From: Roseovarius sp. EL26
Lineage (GTDB): Bacteria; Pseudomonadota; Alphaproteobacteria; Rhodobacterales; Rhodobacteraceae
NCBI RefSeq assembly: GCF_900327775.1
Contig: NZ_OUMZ01000007.1
Location: 1,227,606-1,291,605, forward strand
DNA length: 64,000 nt
Direction: 5' to 3'
Positions 34,138 to 43,070 of the stretch are shown piece by piece. Position 1 is the first letter of the stretch, and each line of letters begins with the position of its first letter. The notes under the pieces are model-generated. The model saw only the letters and a list, made by a program, of their open reading frames with translations. It did no database searches and was not told the origin of the DNA. A program made the position numbers and the translations under genes.

Positions 34138-35137
34138 TCACGCGCCTGTTTATCAGCGCCTCCAGCTTCGCTTCTGTGGCTGCGATGTCAAGCTCTTGCG
34201 GGGTTTTGCGTGCGTTCAGCGCCCGTTCCGCCCGATGCTGCGCAATTTCTGTCATCGCGCCTGCGGCTTCCGCCACTTCGGTTCGCTCGGCCAGTGTACC
34301 GTTACAATGCAGGATCACATCACATCCGGCTTGCAAAGATGCCTGCGACAGATCCGCAAGCGAGCCTTTCAACGCCTTCATCGAAATATCATCCGTCATG
34401 ATCAAACCATCAAAACCGATCTGATTGCGAATAATATCCATCATCGCCGGTGACGTGGTTGCCGGGCGCGGATCGATTGCATCATAAACAAGGTGAGCCG
34501 TCATCCCCATTGGTAGATCATTCAATGCTTTAAACGGCGCAAAATCCACTGCATCCAGCTCTTCGCGCGACGCTTTGACCACCGGCAGGTCCAGATGGCT
34601 ATCAACCACTGCACGGCCATGGCCCGGAATATGCTTGGCCACCGGCAGTACGCCACCATCCAGATGGCCATCGGCCACTGCACGGCCAATCGCGGCGACT
34701 TGGGCCGGGTCCATGCCATAGCAACGATTTTGCAAAAACGGATGGGTCTCGTCGCTGGCCACATCAATCAACGGCGCGCAATTGCTATCAATCCCCAAAT
34801 CATAGAGCTCATGCGCCATGAGACGCGACCGCAGATACATCGCCTCGGCGGCATCCTCGCCTGCAGCCTGAACATGGTCCAGTGCAGGCAGCCATTCACG
34901 CCAGAGCGGCGCACGCAGGCGCTGCACGCGCCCGCCCTCTTGGTCAATCGTAATCGGTGCGTTGTGCCCGGCGGCCTCGCGCATCTCCGCACAAAGCGCC
35001 CGGATCTGATCCGGGGTATCAATATTGCGGGCAAACAGGATAAATCCAAATGGCTTAGCCTTGGCAAAAAGCGCTTTTTCTTCCGCACTCAGGCGCAATC
35101 CCTCTGCATCCAGAATGCAGGCACCATAACGGCTCAT
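34130..35137 (-). CDS. nagZ: Beta-N-acetylhexosaminidase NagZ
   Basis: The 335-residue GH3 enzyme removes GlcNAc from anhydromuropeptides during peptidoglycan recycling in the cytoplasm. Typical motifs: GFILFARNIDTPDQIRALCA, ITIDQEGGRVQRL near residue 61, the catalytic loop KHIPGHGRAVVDSHLDLP near 165, and GLIMTDDISMKAL (nucleophile Asp) near 240. The ATG at 35137 overlaps the stop of the SPOR gene (ATGA). Confidence 0.95.
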   Translation of the reverse strand: MSRYGACILDAEGLRLSAEEKALFAKAKPFGFILFARNIDTPDQIRALCAEMREAAGHNAPITIDQEGGRVQRLRAPLWREWLPALDHVQAAGEDAAEAMYLRSRLMAHELYDLGIDSNCAPLIDVASDETHPFLQNRCYGMDPAQVAAIGRAVADGHLDGGVLPVAKHIPGHGRAVVDSHLDLPVVKASREELDAVDFAPFKALNDLPMGMTAHLVYDAIDPRPATTSPAMMDIIRNQIGFDGLIMTDDISMKALKGSLADLSQASLQAGCDVILHCNGTLAERTEVAEAAGAMTEIAQHRAERALNARKTPQELDIAATEAKLEALINRRVNG

Positions 35138-35988
35138 CGGCTGACAACTGGAATGCAATCAGCACCTTCGGCCACAAAGGCTGAACAGAACCGGCGCGCA
35201 TCGCTCAGATCAGCAAAACCCATGGCGCGCAAACGGTAGAACACCCGTCCGCCACTCGTGGCTTTTTGAATCACGCGTTGCTTACCCTCTAAATAGTCAC
35301 CAAACGTGCCTGACAGGCGTGCCCATTCAGACCGTGCAACAGCATCGCTTTCAAATGCGCCAAGCTGCGCCAGACGTGTTCCGACAGGAACACTCGCAGG
35401 ATCGACATCCAGTGCCACGGCAGGAGCTGTTGCCGAGACCGGCTTAGCCTTGGACAGGTTTGCAGGCCGCAACTGCGGGCGCAGCGACTTTGCTAACCCG
35501 GCCTTGATCACTTTGGCCTCAGGGGCTTCAGCGACTTCCTTTGGCGCATCTTCTGCGACTTGCAAAACAGCCAGCTCAATCTGGTTTGTGGCCGGCGCCG
35601 CGATCTCTTCTTGTGCCGGTGCTGTGTCGGTGTCAGCTACGGTTGCAACTTCAAGATCGTCAAGACTAAGCTCAAGCGGCTCTGGCGCCAAAATCAACTG
35701 CTCTGCCGGGCCTTCAGCAATGCCTTGCGCGGCAACATTGTTGACCGCCAAGCCCTGATTGAGAGCCTGTTTCCCACCCGGGTCCTCTGGCGCTTCGCGC
35801 ATTGGACCTTCGGCTGCACGCACTACGGGCACGCCACTCACATCACGCACCAGCAGATCATACCCCCACATGCCAAGCCCCACCAGCAACGCCAGTGATA
35901 TGCCTGCCCCCATGAGGTTGGTCATTTTGCTAACTGCGCCCGCCCCGCCCTGATCGGCTTGAGATTGAAAGTCCTGATAACTCGCCAT
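35134..35988 (-). CDS. SPOR domain-containing inner membrane protein
   Basis: The 284-residue protein has one transmembrane segment (MGAGISLALLVGLGMWGYDL, about residues 26-45), a long low-complexity periplasmic linker rich in Glu, Ala and Pro, and a C-terminal SPOR domain (about 205-284: GTRLAQLGAFESDAVARSEW, YRLRAMGFADLSDARRFCSA). SPOR domains bind denuded septal peptidoglycan at division sites. Two starts share nearly the same ribosome binding site (GAGGCAG): 36036 and 35988. The shorter is chosen because it begins with the cytoplasmic segment MASYQDFQ. Confidence 0.85.
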   Translation of the reverse strand: MASYQDFQSQADQGGAGAVSKMTNLMGAGISLALLVGLGMWGYDLLVRDVSGVPVVRAAEGPMREAPEDPGGKQALNQGLAVNNVAAQGIAEGPAEQLILAPEPLELSLDDLEVATVADTDTAPAQEEIAAPATNQIELAVLQVAEDAPKEVAEAPEAKVIKAGLAKSLRPQLRPANLSKAKPVSATAPAVALDVDPASVPVGTRLAQLGAFESDAVARSEWARLSGTFGDYLEGKQRVIQKATSGGRVFYRLRAMGFADLSDARRFCSAFVAEGADCIPVVSR

Positions 35989-36070
35989 TTTACTGCCTCG
36001 CTGCCGCCGGCGGTAAAATGCATCGCCGGGGGTCATTGTTCTGCCTCACCCCGGCGCGCGTTCGGATGTC

Positions 36071-37816
36071 TTATCGCATCTCTTCCGCCGGTGTTACGCC
36101 CAGAATACCAAGACCTGCAGAAATAACAACGGCTACGGCACTCGCTAGGGCGATTTTTGCCTGTGTACCCTCGACATTTGCCTCATCAAGGAAGCGCAAC
36201 TCTGGTTTATCATTGCCGCGGTTCCACAACGCGTGCAATTCGCTGGCCAGATCATAGAGGTAGAACGCGACGCGATGCGGCTCATTCGTGCGGCCCGCAA
36301 TTTCAACCAGACGTGGCCATTCAGCCAATTTTTTCATGGTGCTCAATTGCGCAACATCTGTCAGGCTAGACAGATCAGCCTTTGCAACACTTGCGTCACC
36401 TAGATCAATTCCAGCTTCACGGGCCTTACGCATAACCGAATTGATCCGCGCATTGGCATATTGCACATAGAAAACAGGGTTGTCTTTGGATTGCTCCAAC
36501 ACCTTGTCGAAATCGAAATCCAGTGGCGCGTCATTTTTCCGGGTCAACATCACAAATCTAGTGACGTCTGCGCCCACTTGATCCACCACATCGCGCAGGG
36601 TCACAAATGTCCCTGCCCGCTTGGACATTTTGAACGGCTCGCCATTCTTGTAGAGCTTCACCAATTGGGTCAGCTTGATGTCCAGTGACACTTTGCCATC
36701 GCTAAGCGCAGAAACTGCCGCCTTCATGCGTTTGACATACCCGCCATGATCCGCGCCAAAGACATCGATCAGCGCATCATATCCGCGTTCGACCTTGTCA
36801 TAATGATAGGCAATATCAGGCGCGAAATAGGTCCAGGCCCCGTCGGATTTTTTCACCGGACGGTCAACATCGTCGCCATGCTCTGTTGACTTGAACAACG
36901 TCTGCTCACGTGGCTCCCAATCTTCGGGCTTCTTGCCTTTTGGCGGCTCTAGCACGCCATCGTAGATCAGGCCTTTGTTTTCCAACGCTTCCAGCGCCGC
37001 TTCGATCCGACCGGTGCCATAAAGCGATTTTTCGCTGTAAAACAGATCCATCTCAATGCCCAAGGCTTTCAAATCAGCACGGATCAGGTCCATCATCTGC
37101 TCGGTGGCATAGTTGCGGATCTCTTCCAACCAAACGCTTTCAGGTTGGCCAACGTAAGCATCTCCAACCTTATCCTTAAGCGCGACGCCCACAGCAATCA
37201 GATAATCGCCGGGATAAGTACCATCCTCGAACGCCACTTCTTGACCGTGCGCCTCCAGATACCGCAAATAGACAGAGCGCGCCAAAACATCGACCTGCGC
37301 ACCACCATCATTGATGTAGTATTCGCGGGTAACTTCGAAGCCGACAAAATCCAATAGGCTGGCCAGGGCATCGCCAAAAACCGCACCGCGGGTGTGGCCC
37401 ACATGCAGCGGCCCGGTTGGGTTAGCGCTGACGTATTCAACGTTCACTTTTTGATTTGCACCCATATCTGAGCGACCAAAGTCGGAGCCCTCAGCCAAAG
37501 CCGTGCGCACAACACCGTGCCATAGCGCATCAGCAAGACGCAGATTCAAGAAACCCGGCCCCGCCACCTCTGCCGAAGTGATACGATCATCCTCGGCCAG
37601 CAATCCCGCCAATTTATCAGCAATATCACGGGGTTTCATCTTAGCCGGCTTGGCCAGAACCATTGCCGCATTGGTCGCCATGTCACCATGGGCGGCATCG
37701 CGCGGGGGTTCAACGGCCACGTTTTTCAGATCCAGCCCCTCGGGCAGATCGCCAGCTGCTTGCATCTGAGCAAGTGCGTCCAGCACCAACGTCCGGATCT
37801 CGGTGAAGAGGTTCAT
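36071..37816 (-). CDS. argS: Arginine--tRNA ligase
   Basis: The 581-residue class I synthetase has the N-terminal Add-1 domain, the HIGH-type motif in [20 protein letters not shown] near residue 122, and a C-terminal anticodon-binding domain. The KMSKRAG sequence ([14 protein letters not shown]) is visible near residue 392. AAGGAAG lies 6 bases before the ATG at 37816. Confidence 0.96.
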   Translation of the reverse strand: MNLFTEIRTLVLDALAQMQAAGDLPEGLDLKNVAVEPPRDAAHGDMATNAAMVLAKPAKMKPRDIADKLAGLLAEDDRITSAEVAGPGFLNLRLADALWHGVVRTALAEGSDFGRSDMGANQKVNVEYVSANPTGPLHVGHTRGAVFGDALASLLDFVGFEVTREYYINDGGAQVDVLARSVYLRYLEAHGQEVAFEDGTYPGDYLIAVGVALKDKVGDAYVGQPESVWLEEIRNYATEQMMDLIRADLKALGIEMDLFYSEKSLYGTGRIEAALEALENKGLIYDGVLEPPKGKKPEDWEPREQTLFKSTEHGDDVDRPVKKSDGAWTYFAPDIAYHYDKVERGYDALIDVFGADHGGYVKRMKAAVSALSDGKVSLDIKLTQLVKLYKNGEPFKMSKRAGTFVTLRDVVDQVGADVTRFVMLTRKNDAPLDFDFDKVLEQSKDNPVFYVQYANARINSVMRKAREAGIDLGDASVAKADLSSLTDVAQLSTMKKLAEWPRLVEIAGRTNEPHRVAFYLYDLASELHALWNRGNDKPELRFLDEANVEGTQAKIALASAVAVVISAGLGILGVTPAEEMR

Positions 37817-37899
37817 CTCAAACTTCCTTGTCATTCGCGGGCCGGTTTATCACTGCTAGCCCGCACGTCAATGCAATCAGGCTTAATCAGCCCGTGAAA

Positions 37900-39069
37900 T
37901 CATACGCCATGACGTTCTCGCGTGCGCCGCGCGCCGCCCAATAACCGTGCGTGTTGCTCCAGCGCGAAGCGATCTGTCATACCCGCGATGTAATCGCTGA
38001 CCAGACGCGCCAACGACGTATCGGATTGGGTTTGTTTTACATCGTCCTGCCAGCGTTCCGGCAGTAAGTTGGGGTGAGACATGTAAAACGGAAACAATTC
38101 CTCAACCACTTGCGTGACGTCCGCGCGCATGATCATGACCGACGGCGCACGATACATTCGGGCAAAAAGGAAGGTGCGAATTTCCTTGAGTTGCGCAAAT
38201 AGCTTGTCTGAGAACCGGATCACCGGTCGACCCAGATGGCGCACATCATTGACAGTCGACGGCGCGGCCTCTTTTAAGATGGCGCTTGAAGCATCAATCA
38301 CATCCCCGACCATCACACCAAAAACACGGCGCAACGCCTCGTGACGGCGACGATAATCATCCAGTCCGGGATGCAGCGTATCGACTTGCGCATAACACTC
38401 TCCCACCACTGGTAAGGCTCGAATATCCGCTTCGGTGAAGAGATTGGCCCGCAGCCCGTCATGCAGATCATGATTGTTATAGGCAATGTCATCGGCCAAT
38501 GCCGCCACCTGCGCCTCGGCGCTGGCGTGGCTGTGCAGCTCCAGATCATGGCAGGCATTATATTCCGTCAACGCCCATGGCAGATCACCCAAAACCGGAC
38601 CATTGTGTTTTGCAAGCCCCTCTAATGTCTCCCATGTCAGGTTCAATCCATCGAAACCGGCATAGTGGCGTTCTAGGGCCGTGACGATCCGCACTGCCTG
38701 TGCGTTGTGATCAAACCCACCGTACGGGAGCATCAGCTCATCCAGTGTATCCTCGCCTGAATGGCCAAACGGCGTGTGCCCCAGATCATGCGCCAACGCG
38801 ATTGCTTCGGTCAGTTCTTGATTAAGTTCCAAAGCACCCGCAATCGTTCGCGCCACTTGCGCCACCTCGATCGAGTGGGTGAGCCGGGTGCGAAAATAAT
38901 CACCCTCATGTTCGACAAACACTTGGGTTTTATGCTTGAGCCTGCGAAAGGCGCTGGAATGGATAATCCGGTCGCGATCGCGTTGAAAACAAGAGCGAAA
39001 AGCGCTTTCTTCTTCGCCCACAAGCCGCCCGCGTGCGACGACCGGATTGGCCGCATAGGGTTGATGCAT
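37900..39069 (-). CDS. dgt: Deoxyguanosinetriphosphate triphosphohydrolase-like protein
   Basis: The 389-residue HD-domain enzyme hydrolyses dNTPs to nucleosides and triphosphate. Motifs: SSAFRRLKHKTQVF near residue 37, RTRLTHSIEVAQVARTIA (first His), LAHDLGHTPFGHSGE (HD) near 91, and DDIAYNNHDLHDG (Asp). AAGGA precedes the ATG at 39069. It is divergent from erpA and starts the dgt-argS-SPOR-nagZ-scpAB series. Confidence 0.92.
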   Translation of the reverse strand: MHQPYAANPVVARGRLVGEEESAFRSCFQRDRDRIIHSSAFRRLKHKTQVFVEHEGDYFRTRLTHSIEVAQVARTIAGALELNQELTEAIALAHDLGHTPFGHSGEDTLDELMLPYGGFDHNAQAVRIVTALERHYAGFDGLNLTWETLEGLAKHNGPVLGDLPWALTEYNACHDLELHSHASAEAQVAALADDIAYNNHDLHDGLRANLFTEADIRALPVVGECYAQVDTLHPGLDDYRRRHEALRRVFGVMVGDVIDASSAILKEAAPSTVNDVRHLGRPVIRFSDKLFAQLKEIRTFLFARMYRAPSVMIMRADVTQVVEELFPFYMSHPNLLPERWQDDVKQTQSDTSLARLVSDYIAGMTDRFALEQHARLLGGARRTRERHGV

Positions 39070-39146
39070 CTCAACTGTCCTTGTCGTGTGTGCCCAAGAC
39101 CCATATATTGCACTTTGGAACCCAAAGGAAAGATCAGGACTGCGCA

Positions 39147-39470
39147 ATGCAATTGCCCCCCAAAGTTACCGAACGCGCATTTGAACGCCTCTCAGAGATT
39201 GGCGCTAGCGATCAGGGTCAGGCCCTGCGCATCGCCGTTGAAGGTGGCGGCTGTTCCGGCTTTCAGTATGAGATCAAGCTTGATGCCCCAGCACAAGACG
39301 ATTTGATCCTTGAAAGCCAGGGCGAAAAGGTAGTGGTCGATGCGATCTCACTGCCATTTTTGACAGGGGCTGTGATTGATTTCACCGAGGAACTGATCGG
39401 CGCACGCTTCACAATCAACAATCCAAATGCGACCAGCTCATGCGGGTGTGGCACTTCTTTCTCGATGTAA
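39147..39470 (+). CDS. erpA: Iron-sulfur cluster insertion protein (ErpA/IscA family)
   Basis: The 107-residue A-type carrier delivers Fe-S clusters to target enzymes. The three cysteine ligands are visible in VEGGGCSGFQYEI near residue 35 and SSCGCGTSFSM at the end. The ATG at 39147 matches the family length; AGGA precedes it. Confidence 0.93.
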   Translation: MQLPPKVTERAFERLSEIGASDQGQALRIAVEGGGCSGFQYEIKLDAPAQDDLILESQGEKVVVDAISLPFLTGAVIDFTEELIGARFTINNPNATSSCGCGTSFSM

Positions 39471-39506
39471 CAATAGGTTGTATCAGTAAGATAAACTTGT
39501 CCTGTG

Positions 39507-40409
39507 CTACTCTGCCGGCACCAGATCGCTGTCATCAACGGTCCTGATTTGCAAATAGATGAGCCATAGTCCGGCCCCGGCAACAATAACCGCGCCAAGG
39601 AAAACGCCATATGCAGGACGTTCGCCAAACACCAGATAGCCAATTACCACCATCCACAGGAATTGCAGGTTCATCAGCGGTGTGACCACGTAGGCAGGCA
39701 ACAGGCGCAATGCGGCAACCAGCACCCATCGCGCGGCAAACAGACAAACAGCATAGACAATCACCCAACCCAGATCATGCAAGGACATCGGTTCAAATAC
39801 AAACGGAAGCGCGCACGTCATAACCAGCATCAGCATCAAATTCGGGTACAACACCTGCGCCAAAAGGTTGTCTTCACGCAGCCCGATGAACCGCGATGCC
39901 ACCATCGAAACTGTGCCGCAAAAGGCTGCAAGTAATGCAATTAAATGTCCGGATTCCAGTGTTTTTATCCCTGATGGGAATAGAAACAGGATCCCAACAA
40001 CCCCAACGATTAACGCGCCCCACACCTGGGATTGAACCGGCTCTTTCAGCAGCGGGCCTGAGACCAGCGCCGCAAGCAGCGGGATCATGGCGATGAACAA
40101 AAACACCTCGGCGAAAGGAAGCAATCGGAAGGCATGGAAAAACGTGATTGTTCCAGAGACAGTGGCAACACTGCGGATCAGCATTGCCTCGGGGCATGAA
40201 GTCTGCAGGCCCCTTGTGCCCTTGCCCCGCAACAGCCCAAGCAAGCTAAGCCCGGCGACAATCCCGCCAGACAGGGCGAACAATTGCGGGGCTGCGTAGC
40301 TTTTGGCGATGAACTTGGTAATTCCATCCGCCCCCGAAATCAAAAGCGTATAAAGAACTGTCAACGCGACCCCGCTAAAAGTCGCCCAGATGATTGGCGC
40401 GCGCGTCAT
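39507..40409 (-). CDS. DMT-superfamily (EamA) transporter
   Basis: The 300-residue protein has about ten transmembrane segments in two EamA halves (RSVATVSGTITFFHAFRLLP near residue 80, and VLVAALRLLPAYVVTPLMNL near 238). Such carriers usually export small molecules, amino acids or metabolites. Its ATG overlaps the stop of the unknown 358-residue protein upstream (ATGA at 40406-40409), so the two are translationally coupled and part of the FTSSL-repeat operon. Confidence 0.9.
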   Translation of the reverse strand: MTRAPIIWATFSGVALTVLYTLLISGADGITKFIAKSYAAPQLFALSGGIVAGLSLLGLLRGKGTRGLQTSCPEAMLIRSVATVSGTITFFHAFRLLPFAEVFLFIAMIPLLAALVSGPLLKEPVQSQVWGALIVGVVGILFLFPSGIKTLESGHLIALLAAFCGTVSMVASRFIGLREDNLLAQVLYPNLMLMLVMTCALPFVFEPMSLHDLGWVIVYAVCLFAARWVLVAALRLLPAYVVTPLMNLQFLWMVVIGYLVFGERPAYGVFLGAVIVAGAGLWLIYLQIRTVDDSDLVPAE

Positions 40410-41482
40410 GACCGCCCTCCTTGCATCCCGGTTCTTGAAAAACCTGCAAAAAATTCATCAAATTTGTCAATCGATGCTTCTGCAGCATTCAATACTGCAC
40501 GCGCATCATCAGACAGGGCCTCACTCAGCGCGCCGCGCATTTTTGTCCAATCGGACGAGCGTGACCCATCCATGCTGTACATTTGCTCAGAAATATCACG
40601 CAGCGGACCACGCCCGGGATCCGCTTGAATAAATCTGACCGGCCCTTCTGGGACCTGATGTGCAAAACCGCCTAATCCGGCCGTATGCAGGAACCAGTTG
40701 ATCATCAAAAACTGATGATATTCATCTGTTGGTGGGGCATGCGGCACATCCTCCAGCACAAAACATCTGGCCTGTTCACTCAGCCAACCTTGCCAGATTT
40801 GTGGGCACGCCTGCCCGGCAAAACGCAACGCAATGCAAATCTCAGACAGCAGATCCACGTTCAGATCAAGATAGGCCAATGTTCCGGCAAAACGCAGACT
40901 GTCGATGAAACCTTCGTCCAGTTTCGGATCAATCCGACCATATTCAGAAAGGTAGAACACGATATGCGTCAGTTCATATGCAGCCTTTTTGTTTGGCATT
41001 GAAAACGTTGCGCTGCGTTTGGCAAAACTACGTAAGCGATCCTCCAACCCTATGTCTCCAGCAACTGGATCAACCCCACGTCGTAGACACAGCCGCCGCG
41101 CTTCAGCGCGTTGCAGATCCGACAGCTCGGCCTGTGCCAGTCCTTGGTCGGCCACCCACTGGGACAGACTTTCACCTTTGTTCCCCGGCATACCAAGACT
41201 TTCGAGATCCAGACAGATCGACAGAAAAAACCGGTAATATTGCGGGAAAAACCCCAGACGACTTTCGATATCGTCATAAAAGTCGCGGTAGGCATCCAGT
41301 GCCGCCTCAGGCAGTGCCGCACCGCTGCTTTCCAAAACATTAAGCACTTCGGCATTTTCTTTCAGCCAAAACACATCTTCGAATCCGCGCCGCTCAGATG
41401 CAAAGCAGCGCAGCAATGCAGTTTGCCGCGCTGCTTTGTCGTTCTGACGAAACGGCACATCCAGTTTTACAATCATTCCCAT
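40406..41482 (-). CDS. Unknown protein in the FTSSL-repeat operon
   Basis: The 358-residue protein is soluble, with no signal peptide or membrane segment, rich in Leu, Asp and Arg and mostly helical. No nucleotide-binding loop, radical SAM cysteines or protease motif is visible. Notable segments are FFPQYYRFFLSICLDLESLG, RFAGTLAYLDLNVDLLSEI and NWFLHTAGLGGFAHQVPEG. The ATG at 41482 is chosen because GGAG lies 9 bases upstream; the frame opens with a TTG at 41530. It starts 55 bases after the repeat-peptide gene and is coupled to the EamA gene. The family may be a Rhodobacterales DUF whose number I cannot give with certainty. A peptide-modifying or peptide-binding role is guesswork from context. 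Confidence 0.7.
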   Translation of the reverse strand: MGMIVKLDVPFRQNDKAARQTALLRCFASERRGFEDVFWLKENAEVLNVLESSGAALPEAALDAYRDFYDDIESRLGFFPQYYRFFLSICLDLESLGMPGNKGESLSQWVADQGLAQAELSDLQRAEARRLCLRRGVDPVAGDIGLEDRLRSFAKRSATFSMPNKKAAYELTHIVFYLSEYGRIDPKLDEGFIDSLRFAGTLAYLDLNVDLLSEICIALRFAGQACPQIWQGWLSEQARCFVLEDVPHAPPTDEYHQFLMINWFLHTAGLGGFAHQVPEGPVRFIQADPGRGPLRDISEQMYSMDGSRSSDWTKMRGALSEALSDDARAVLNAAEASIDKFDEFFAGFSRTGMQGGRS

Positions 41483-41536
41483 GGTATAGGTCTCCATCGT
41501 GGTCAAATCAGGCTGAATGCCCCGTTTCAACTATGC

Positions 41537-41848
41537 TTACAGGCTAGATGTAAACATTTCGCAGCCATCGCCCTCGTCCGTTGCCTTAGCACTCAGCGAT
41601 GATGTGAAAGCGCCAACAGCGTCTCCCTGTGCCGCGACCGGGGCCAATGACGATGTGAACATCTCAATCCCTTCTCCAGCACCGGCAAAAGCCACCACAT
41701 TTGGGCCAAGGCTCGAGGTGAACATTTCAACACCGTCCCCTGTCGCACCATCTGCTTGTGCAGTTGGGTTCAAGCTCGAAGTAAACATTTCCACGGCCTC
41801 GCCTGTATTCATGTCGTCGGACATCACAGGCCCAAGCGATGATGTGAA
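41537..41848 (-). repeat. Six protein-level repeat units of the FTSSL gene
   Basis: FTSSL-coding segments lie at 41834-41848, 41771-41785, 41708-41722, 41645-41659, 41594-41608 and 41540-41554. The TSSL codons differ between copies, for example ACA-TCA-TCG-CTT in the first and ACT-TCG-AGC-TTG in the second. DNA identity between units is therefore low, unlike a fresh tandem duplication or CRISPR array. Confidence 0.85.
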
Positions 41849-41938
41849 CAAACCTGTTTCCTCGCCGCCGTGCAGGCTGGGCGTGGCAACTTCTGTGACT
41901 GCCAATGATACGTTTTGCATTTTACGTTGTGTGTGCAT
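41537..41938 (-). CDS. FTSSL tandem-repeat protein (possible multi-core peptide precursor)
   Basis: The 133-residue protein has a short N-terminal part (MHTQRKMQNVSLAVTEVATP, to about residue 28) and then six copies of (M/L/A)FTSSL at residues 31-35, 52-56, 73-77, 94-98, 111-115 and 129-133. The spacings are 21, 21, 21, 17 and 18, and the last copy is the C-terminus. The units follow G-(D/E)-x-(V/I)-(E)-M-FTSSL-(G/N/A)-P. Linkers are Gly/Ala/Asp-rich with no Lys except one. The six TSSL segments use different codons, so the repeat is held by selection on protein sequence. GGGAG lies 6 bases before the ATG. There is no signal peptide. It heads an operon with an unknown protein and an EamA exporter. 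It resembles a precursor with repeated cores or a scaffold of repeated docking motifs. Confidence 0.8.
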   Translation of the reverse strand: MHTQRKMQNVSLAVTEVATPSLHGGEETGLFTSSLGPVMSDDMNTGEAVEMFTSSLNPTAQADGATGDGVEMFTSSLGPNVVAFAGAGEGIEMFTSSLAPVAAQGDAVGAFTSSLSAKATDEGDGCEMFTSSL

Positions 41939-42263
41939 AATTTTCTCCCGGAATAAATTTCGACCTCTAAACGATTACACGTTTAAATTGTTTTTCAATA
42001 TATTTTTCACCCAAAAAACTTATCCCCAGGCCACTGGACGGCGTGAAAAAAATAACCGCATGGTTTTCATTCTGAAAATAGGCCCGCATGATATTGATAA
42101 AAAGTTATGCACAGCCCCGTATGTTGGCTGGCACTTATGGTTATACCCAAGATAATGCGAATCAACCTTAAAGAGATTTACCTTTTACCCCGATCATAAT
42201 CACCGGCTTGCCAGTGGGGCCGAGCTGGGCGATAGATGCAGACAGGTCTTTGAAAGGTGCATC
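41939..42263. other. Intergenic region with DnaA-box-like sites
   Basis: This 325-base gap separates the FTSSL operon start from xthA and holds no gene I can support. The left half is AT-rich and must hold the promoter of the repeat-peptide gene. TTATGCACA (42105-42113) fits the DnaA-box consensus exactly, and TTATCCCCA (42020-42028) is one base off. No further boxes or replication genes are near, so regulation by DnaA is more plausible than an origin. Confidence 0.4.
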
Positions 42264-43070
42264 ATGAAAATCGCCAGCTTCAACATCAACGGTATCAAAG
42301 CACGCATTCAGGCCTTGCCAGATTGGTTGGATGAGACACAACCAGATGTCGCCCTGCTACAAGAGATTAAATCTGTAGACGAGGCCTTCCCACGTGAAGT
42401 CTTTGAGGAACGTGGCTACCGCGTCGAAACCCACGGGCAGAAAAGCTTTAACGGCGTGGCAATTCTATCCAAGCTACCTCTTGAAGATGTCTCACGCGGG
42501 TTGCCCGGTGATGGTAATGACGAGCAGGCGCGCTGGATCGAAGCGACAGTTATCGGCGACAAAACCGCTGTCCGCGTCTGTGGACTTTACTTGCCCAACG
42601 GCAATCCGGTTGAGATCGAAGACGGTGCCCCGGTTCCGGGTGGTAAATATGACTACAAATTAAAATGGATGGACCGCTTGCACGCCCGCGCGCAGGACCT
42701 TCTGGCATCGGAAGAGCCGTTTTTGATGGCTGGCGACTATAATATCATCCCCCAGGATGAAGACGCCAAAAAGCCAGACAGCTGGCGCGAAGACGCCCTT
42801 GCCCGCCCCGAAAGCCGGGCGGCATTTCGGCGGTTGCTTAATCTGGGCTTTACCGAAGCATTTCGCGCACGCACGCAGGGCCCCGGTCATTATTCCTTTT
42901 GGGATTATCAAGCTGGCGCATGGCAGCGCGACAATGGCATTCGTATCGATCACTTCCTGCTTAGCCCGCAGGCTGCCGATATGATGACAGATTGCCAGAT
43001 CGACAAGGAAATCCGCGGCCGAGAGAAACCATCAGACCACGTGCCAATTTGGGTTGAGCTCGACGCATGA
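42264..43070 (+). CDS. xthA: Exodeoxyribonuclease III
   Basis: The 268-residue AP endonuclease/3' exonuclease begins MKIASFNINGIKAR (metal-binding Asn) with LLQEIKSVDEAFP (catalytic Glu), CGLYLPNGNP, MAGDYNI (Asp/Asn) and the terminal RIDHFLLSP...KPSDHVPIWVEL (catalytic His). AAAGG precedes the ATG. Its stop overlaps the next start (ATGA). Confidence 0.96.
   Translation: MKIASFNINGIKARIQALPDWLDETQPDVALLQEIKSVDEAFPREVFEERGYRVETHGQKSFNGVAILSKLPLEDVSRGLPGDGNDEQARWIEATVIGDKTAVRVCGLYLPNGNPVEIEDGAPVPGGKYDYKLKWMDRLHARAQDLLASEEPFLMAGDYNIIPQDEDAKKPDSWREDALARPESRAAFRRLLNLGFTEAFRARTQGPGHYSFWDYQAGAWQRDNGIRIDHFLLSPQAADMMTDCQIDKEIRGREKPSDHVPIWVELDA

Noticed and set aside
41537..41848. Regularly spaced repeats suggestive of a CRISPR or VNTR
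   Set aside because: The units are similar as protein but differ in codons, sit in a frame with a strong ribosome binding site, and lack identical DNA repeats.
42020..42113. Replication origin from two DnaA-box-like sites
   Set aside because: Only two boxes, no AT-rich 13-mers, and no replication genes near; more consistent with chance or regulatory use.
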